Shown: positions 61,418-64,000 of the stretch, in pieces
How positions within the stretch are numbered: the stretch's first letter is position 1
Layout of the letters: each line of letters begins with the position of its first letter
Source: Zeus faber
Taxonomy: Eukaryota; Chordata; Actinopteri; Zeiformes; Zeidae
Direction of reading: 5' to 3'
Assembly: GCA_960531495.1 (NCBI GenBank)
Contig: OY482849.1
Coordinates: 31,705,518 to 31,769,517 of the forward strand
Length of the DNA stretch: 64,000 bases
Translations under genes and position numbers: made by a program
The notes under the pieces: model-generated
What the model saw: only the letters and a program-made list of their open reading frames with translations
What the model was told of the DNA's origin: nothing
Databases searched by the model: none

Positions 61418-62577
61418 AAGAAGGACTCTCAGTAGGGAATAAAACACACATCTCTGAGCGGGCAGTGGATCGAATGTATTAAATCATGTGCAAAGAAAAC
61501 GACAGGCGCTCACCATCATATGCACCAACCAAACATTGAATGATAATGTTTCTGTGAAAAGAGCCAAGCCAGCAAGCTGGAAGCTCACATTGAATGCTGT
61601 GTTGGGGCATATGAGTGTGCAAACTTGGTTCGGCAAAGAAGATAAAATGAGTAGCTAAAACTTACATTTACAAGGGATATCGTCATTTAGCAGAGAATTT
61701 TATCCACAGCACTCAAACTTTGTCAGAGCACTTTGCATAATTTAACGCTATGCAAAAGCACTTTGCATAACTAAACATTTCAAAAAAAGTTTGCAGCTGT
61801 ATTTTATTTACTACTTTTGGGGTTGGTCTAGTGGCGCTTTGAGATGAAGAGAGCAAAATGGGGCAGAGTACTCACGATGTTAGGAGCCCATAGTGATGCC
61901 CCCTGAGCCTCCTGTAGTCCTTCCAGGAGGAGAGGTCCGAGCGCATGGGGTGGTGGCCCTCCTGCCTCAGGACCTGCTCGATCAGGGCTGGATCGGCCAC
62001 ATGCACGGTCAGAATGGGGCCAAAACTGGCCTTCCACATTGGCCCGTACTTCCGCAAACCCTCCAACTAGAAGAGGGAAAAAGGTAAGACTTGTAATGTG
62101 CATTAGTGACCGTCATAGCGAAAGGACATGCAAGATAACCATGATTTTTGTTTTTGTTCCCATAGCTCCCATAGCATATTTTCTCATCAAAATATCAGGG
62201 GAAAATTGATGCATTGTACAAAAGTGATGCACCATTGTACCATTGTTGAATATGTACTGATTATGGAGAAAACAAAAGTTAAATAAAATACAATTGATAC
62301 AAAAACTCATAAATACCTAATATCATGCACATGCTGAGCTCATGGGCAAATAAAAGCTTACGCCTCAACCAACCTGCAACTCGTGCAGTCTGGACAGACC
62401 CCCCCTGCCAAACAAGTCCCATGCAAAGCTGGGGAGCGTGGGTCCTGGCATCTCCTGCAGGGATTTGGTCTTCTTGAGGTTTCCAGCAGATGCCACCTCA
62501 GCCCACCTCTCCATCCACTTCACCAGGGGGTAGGATGCTTTCAGGGCGTGCTGCAGCATCCTCCTGACATAGATCAT
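56892..62577 (-). CDS. cyp27b1: 25-hydroxyvitamin D3 1-alpha-hydroxylase (cytochrome P450 27B1)
   Basis: Nine exons on the minus strand: 62577-62374, 62066-61876, 61227-61037, 58820-58620, 58531-58368, 58271-58105, 57990-57909, 57731-57534 and 57005-56892. They give 503 residues (human 508). It is a mitochondrial P450 that hydroxylates 25-hydroxyvitamin D at C1, using adrenodoxin as electron donor. Visible marks: basic N-terminal presequence, EMPGP hinge, [10 protein letters not shown]-helix LLLAGVDT (oxygen-binding, ending at 317), ExxR (Glu370-Arg373), and heme loop [12 protein letters not shown] with ligand Cys450. [31 protein letters not shown] and [14 protein letters not shown] fit CYP27B1 better than CYP27A1. 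The ATG at 62577 is chosen because a TATA box at 62639-62646 puts transcription start near 62612; the upstream ATG at 62619 would fall before it. Intron 3 has taken in a Tc1-like fragment. Confidence 0.95.
57130..57300. repeat. (ATT)n and (CAT)n triplet runs in the last CYP27B1 intron
   Basis: Two ATT runs (57130-57189 and 57208-57247) and a CAT run (57261-57300), followed by looser GTA/TAC triplets to about 57380. Confidence 0.95.
59936..60833 (+). mobile_element. Tc1/mariner-like transposon fragment in CYP27B1 intron 3
   Basis: Starts inside the N-terminal transposase region ([20 protein letters not shown]), shared with 2598-2800. It continues to the first catalytic Asp ([10 protein letters not shown]) and the second ([12 protein letters not shown]), then reads [12 protein letters not shown]. 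The Glu-bearing C-terminal part is deleted: the right terminus (CACTTCACCTGTCAGTGGTT) follows at once. It has the right end but not the left one, whereas the copy at 2548 has the left. Confidence 0.8.
60830..60985. repeat. (TG)n, then TGCG and TA units
   Basis: About 46 TG units, then CGTG variants and a TATA stretch, directly after the transposon's right terminus. Confidence 0.95.
61312..61414. repeat. (TG)n microsatellite in CYP27B1 intron 2
   Basis: About 50 TG units with two TATG interruptions, some 85 bases from exon 3. Confidence 0.95.
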
Positions 62578-62638
62578 GGACTGATGCTCAGCCAGACTCT
62601 TGGAATCGTAGTAACACATCTTCCAGCTGCAGCTGCAG

Positions 62639-62760
62639 TATTTATAATGCACCTCTTGCTCCTATAACTCAACCAGGGGCCAAAGCTGTAAATGTATTAT
62701 TCTTGGCCAATCAGGGTGTGCTGCAGCGAAGCCGCGCCCCCCAGAAGGTGTGTCCAATCA
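62639..62760 (-). promoter_or_regulatory. CYP27B1 core promoter: TATA box and two CCAAT boxes
   Basis: TATAAATA lies on the minus strand at 62639-62646, 62 bases before the chosen ATG. CCAATCA occurs on the plus strand at 62707-62713 and 62754-62760, about 65 and 110 bases upstream of the TATA box, with a GC-rich CGCGCCCCCC between them. The arrangement fits a regulated, tissue-restricted gene. Confidence 0.65.
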
Positions 62761-63790
62761 GAGAGCCGATGTCAGACCGGCCCAGAAAGCGCGCACGTGG
62801 AGAGTGTGTGTCCTGGTGAAAGGTTCGATTCACTTTTCAGATCCGGTTCCCGACGAGTCACTCGGGGGGGGGGGGAAACCGATTTTCCGACTCTGAGCTT
62901 TGAATGAAAGTCATTCGGTCCCATTTATTTATTTATTTGGATCCCAGAAAATAGTTTAATCCAATTCTCAATTCCCCCCCCAATACAAAAAAATTAAAAT
63001 AATAAAGTTTGACAAAGAAATGCAAAGTGTGAATCACAAAATTATGAACTTTTGGCAAATTCATTTATTTTGGTGCAATGTAAAAAGTGTAAATCAGTCG
63101 CATTCAATATGAATTGAACCAATTTTCATTTTTTATTTTTTGCCTGTTGCCTGACCTCAGTTATTATTTTCAGCTTTTGGGTGGAAGATTCACTCATTCT
63201 CCCAATCTTGCCCTTAAAAGAGTCGTGCATGGTCATCTACCAGACTTTGCTCCCTGATGTTACAGAATGACACGCCACGCGGTGATTATGAAGTTGTGGA
63301 TATGACATATTGAGTGTCTCGCACAAAATGAGCGCAGGCTACACGTCTAAAGTCCTGTTTACCTCCAGAGGCTCCGTATTCTCAATAGCAACACCAATCA
63401 GAGACCATTCTTCTTCTTCTTGTTTTTTTTTCTTGTATTGGCCTGATTTACAATACAAGACAAATGTCCATTTCCAAGTCTTGTGGCATTTCTTTAGACC
63501 TATATTCTCATTTAGTTGGGTTGACTGGGGGGGGTTTCTTGACCTTGTATATAATGCAATACAATGTAAAATATATATCATATTATATATTCATATTATA
63601 TAATAAAATATGTTTGTTATTGTATTTTAATAATATTAATCTTTCCGTCGATCATCTGCATCCATATTTGCCATCTGCTGAAATCAGTGTCACATGTGAT
63701 AATCACATCTCGATGATATTGTGAGAACAGTGTTTAGCCGTATTGACACAAATGTTGAAACATTTGGAACGTCCATATTACATCTCCAAA
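62761..63790. other. Upstream of CYP27B1, no gene recognised
   Basis: AT-rich with a G-run (62863-62874). It may contain distal CYP27B1 control sites. No exon is seen. Confidence 0.4.
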
Positions 63791-63798
63791 CCGGAAGT
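63791..63798 (+). promoter_or_regulatory. ETS-type site CCGGAAGT
   Basis: CCGGAAGT, about 46 bases before a plus-strand ATG that opens a frame to the window end. Such sites mark many TATA-less vertebrate promoters. Confidence 0.4.
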
Positions 63799-63843
63799 GT
63801 GCGGTAATAACCAGGATATAACCTAAATCCCTTTGTGCTGATA

Positions 63844-64000
63844 ATGAGGGTCCGGTCCAGCCAAACAACTTCACACACTGTTCCTACGCCCGAGGAGGGA
63901 ACCTCGGGCGGCGCCTTCGCACGTCTTCATCATAACGGCTCCAAACGGCTGCGTTTGGCGACCAGGCCGCCACAGCCGCCACCTCACTCAGGTTATCAAG
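63844..64000 (+). CDS. Possible first coding exon of an unidentified gene (partial)
   Basis: From ATG at 63844 the frame stays open for 52 codons to the window edge. It begins MRVRSSQTTSHTVPTPEE and later reads SKRLRLATRPPQPPPHSGYQ. CpG content rises sharply here, and an ETS site lies just upstream, both of which fit a promoter and first exon. I do not recognise the protein, and it does not resemble the human neighbours of CYP27B1 that I know (METTL1, TSFM, MARCHF9). It could be untranslated leader rather than coding. Confidence 0.3.
   Translation, partial: MRVRSSQTTSHTVPTPEEGTSGGAFARLHHNGSKRLRLATRPPQPPPHSGYQ

Overview
The window looks like nuclear DNA of a ray-finned (teleost) fish. Its genes are split by GT-AG introns. 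Their products match vertebrate proteins closely. The spaces between them hold (CA)n microsatellites and several Tc1/mariner transposons of the kinds common in fish. No bacterial, organellar or CRISPR features are present. The gene set (a possible TIMELESS tail, TMEM198, MMP19, SUOX, MCRS1, CYP27B1) corresponds to human chromosome 12q, although MCRS1 and CYP27B1 lie far from the rest in human.

Layout. 1-860 (+): the last coding exon and poly-A signal of a gene ending in an acidic tail, possibly TIMELESS. 861-16300: about 15 kb without a recognisable gene, holding transposon scraps, a 1.2 kb polypurine minisatellite with a 146-base unit, a CpG-rich promoter-like patch (4.8-5.4 kb), a 67-unit GT repeat and a 38-base palindrome. 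16330-18574 (+): TMEM198 in four coding exons. 20456-24508 (-): MMP19 in nine exons with an AP-1/TATA promoter. 24.6-28.7 kb: repeats, including an inverted pair next to CAG/CTG triplets. 28755-35199 (-): SUOX in four coding exons. 37.7-38.4 kb: a GC-rich patch with a perfect 102-base palindrome. 39.6-46.3 kb: a transposon nest in which an intact Tc1 element sits in an RTE-like LINE, itself in a gypsy-like gag element, which cuts a second LINE. 46695-52447 (-): MCRS1 in 13 coding exons. 54.5-56.1 kb: a decayed Tc1-like element. 56892-62577 (-): CYP27B1 in nine exons with TATA and CCAAT boxes. 63.8-64 kb (+): a possible first exon running off the edge.

The genes are not an operon and do not form one pathway. 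TMEM198 modulates Wnt signalling, MMP19 cuts extracellular matrix, SUOX detoxifies sulfite in mitochondria, MCRS1 works in chromatin and spindle complexes, and CYP27B1 makes active vitamin D. I found no clearly new biological system. The most unusual signals are four near-spacerless palindromes, the nested transposons with an intact DD34E transposase, and the polypurine tract. Exon limits were set by hand from splice signals and reading phase; every multi-exon gene listed keeps an open frame across all its joins.
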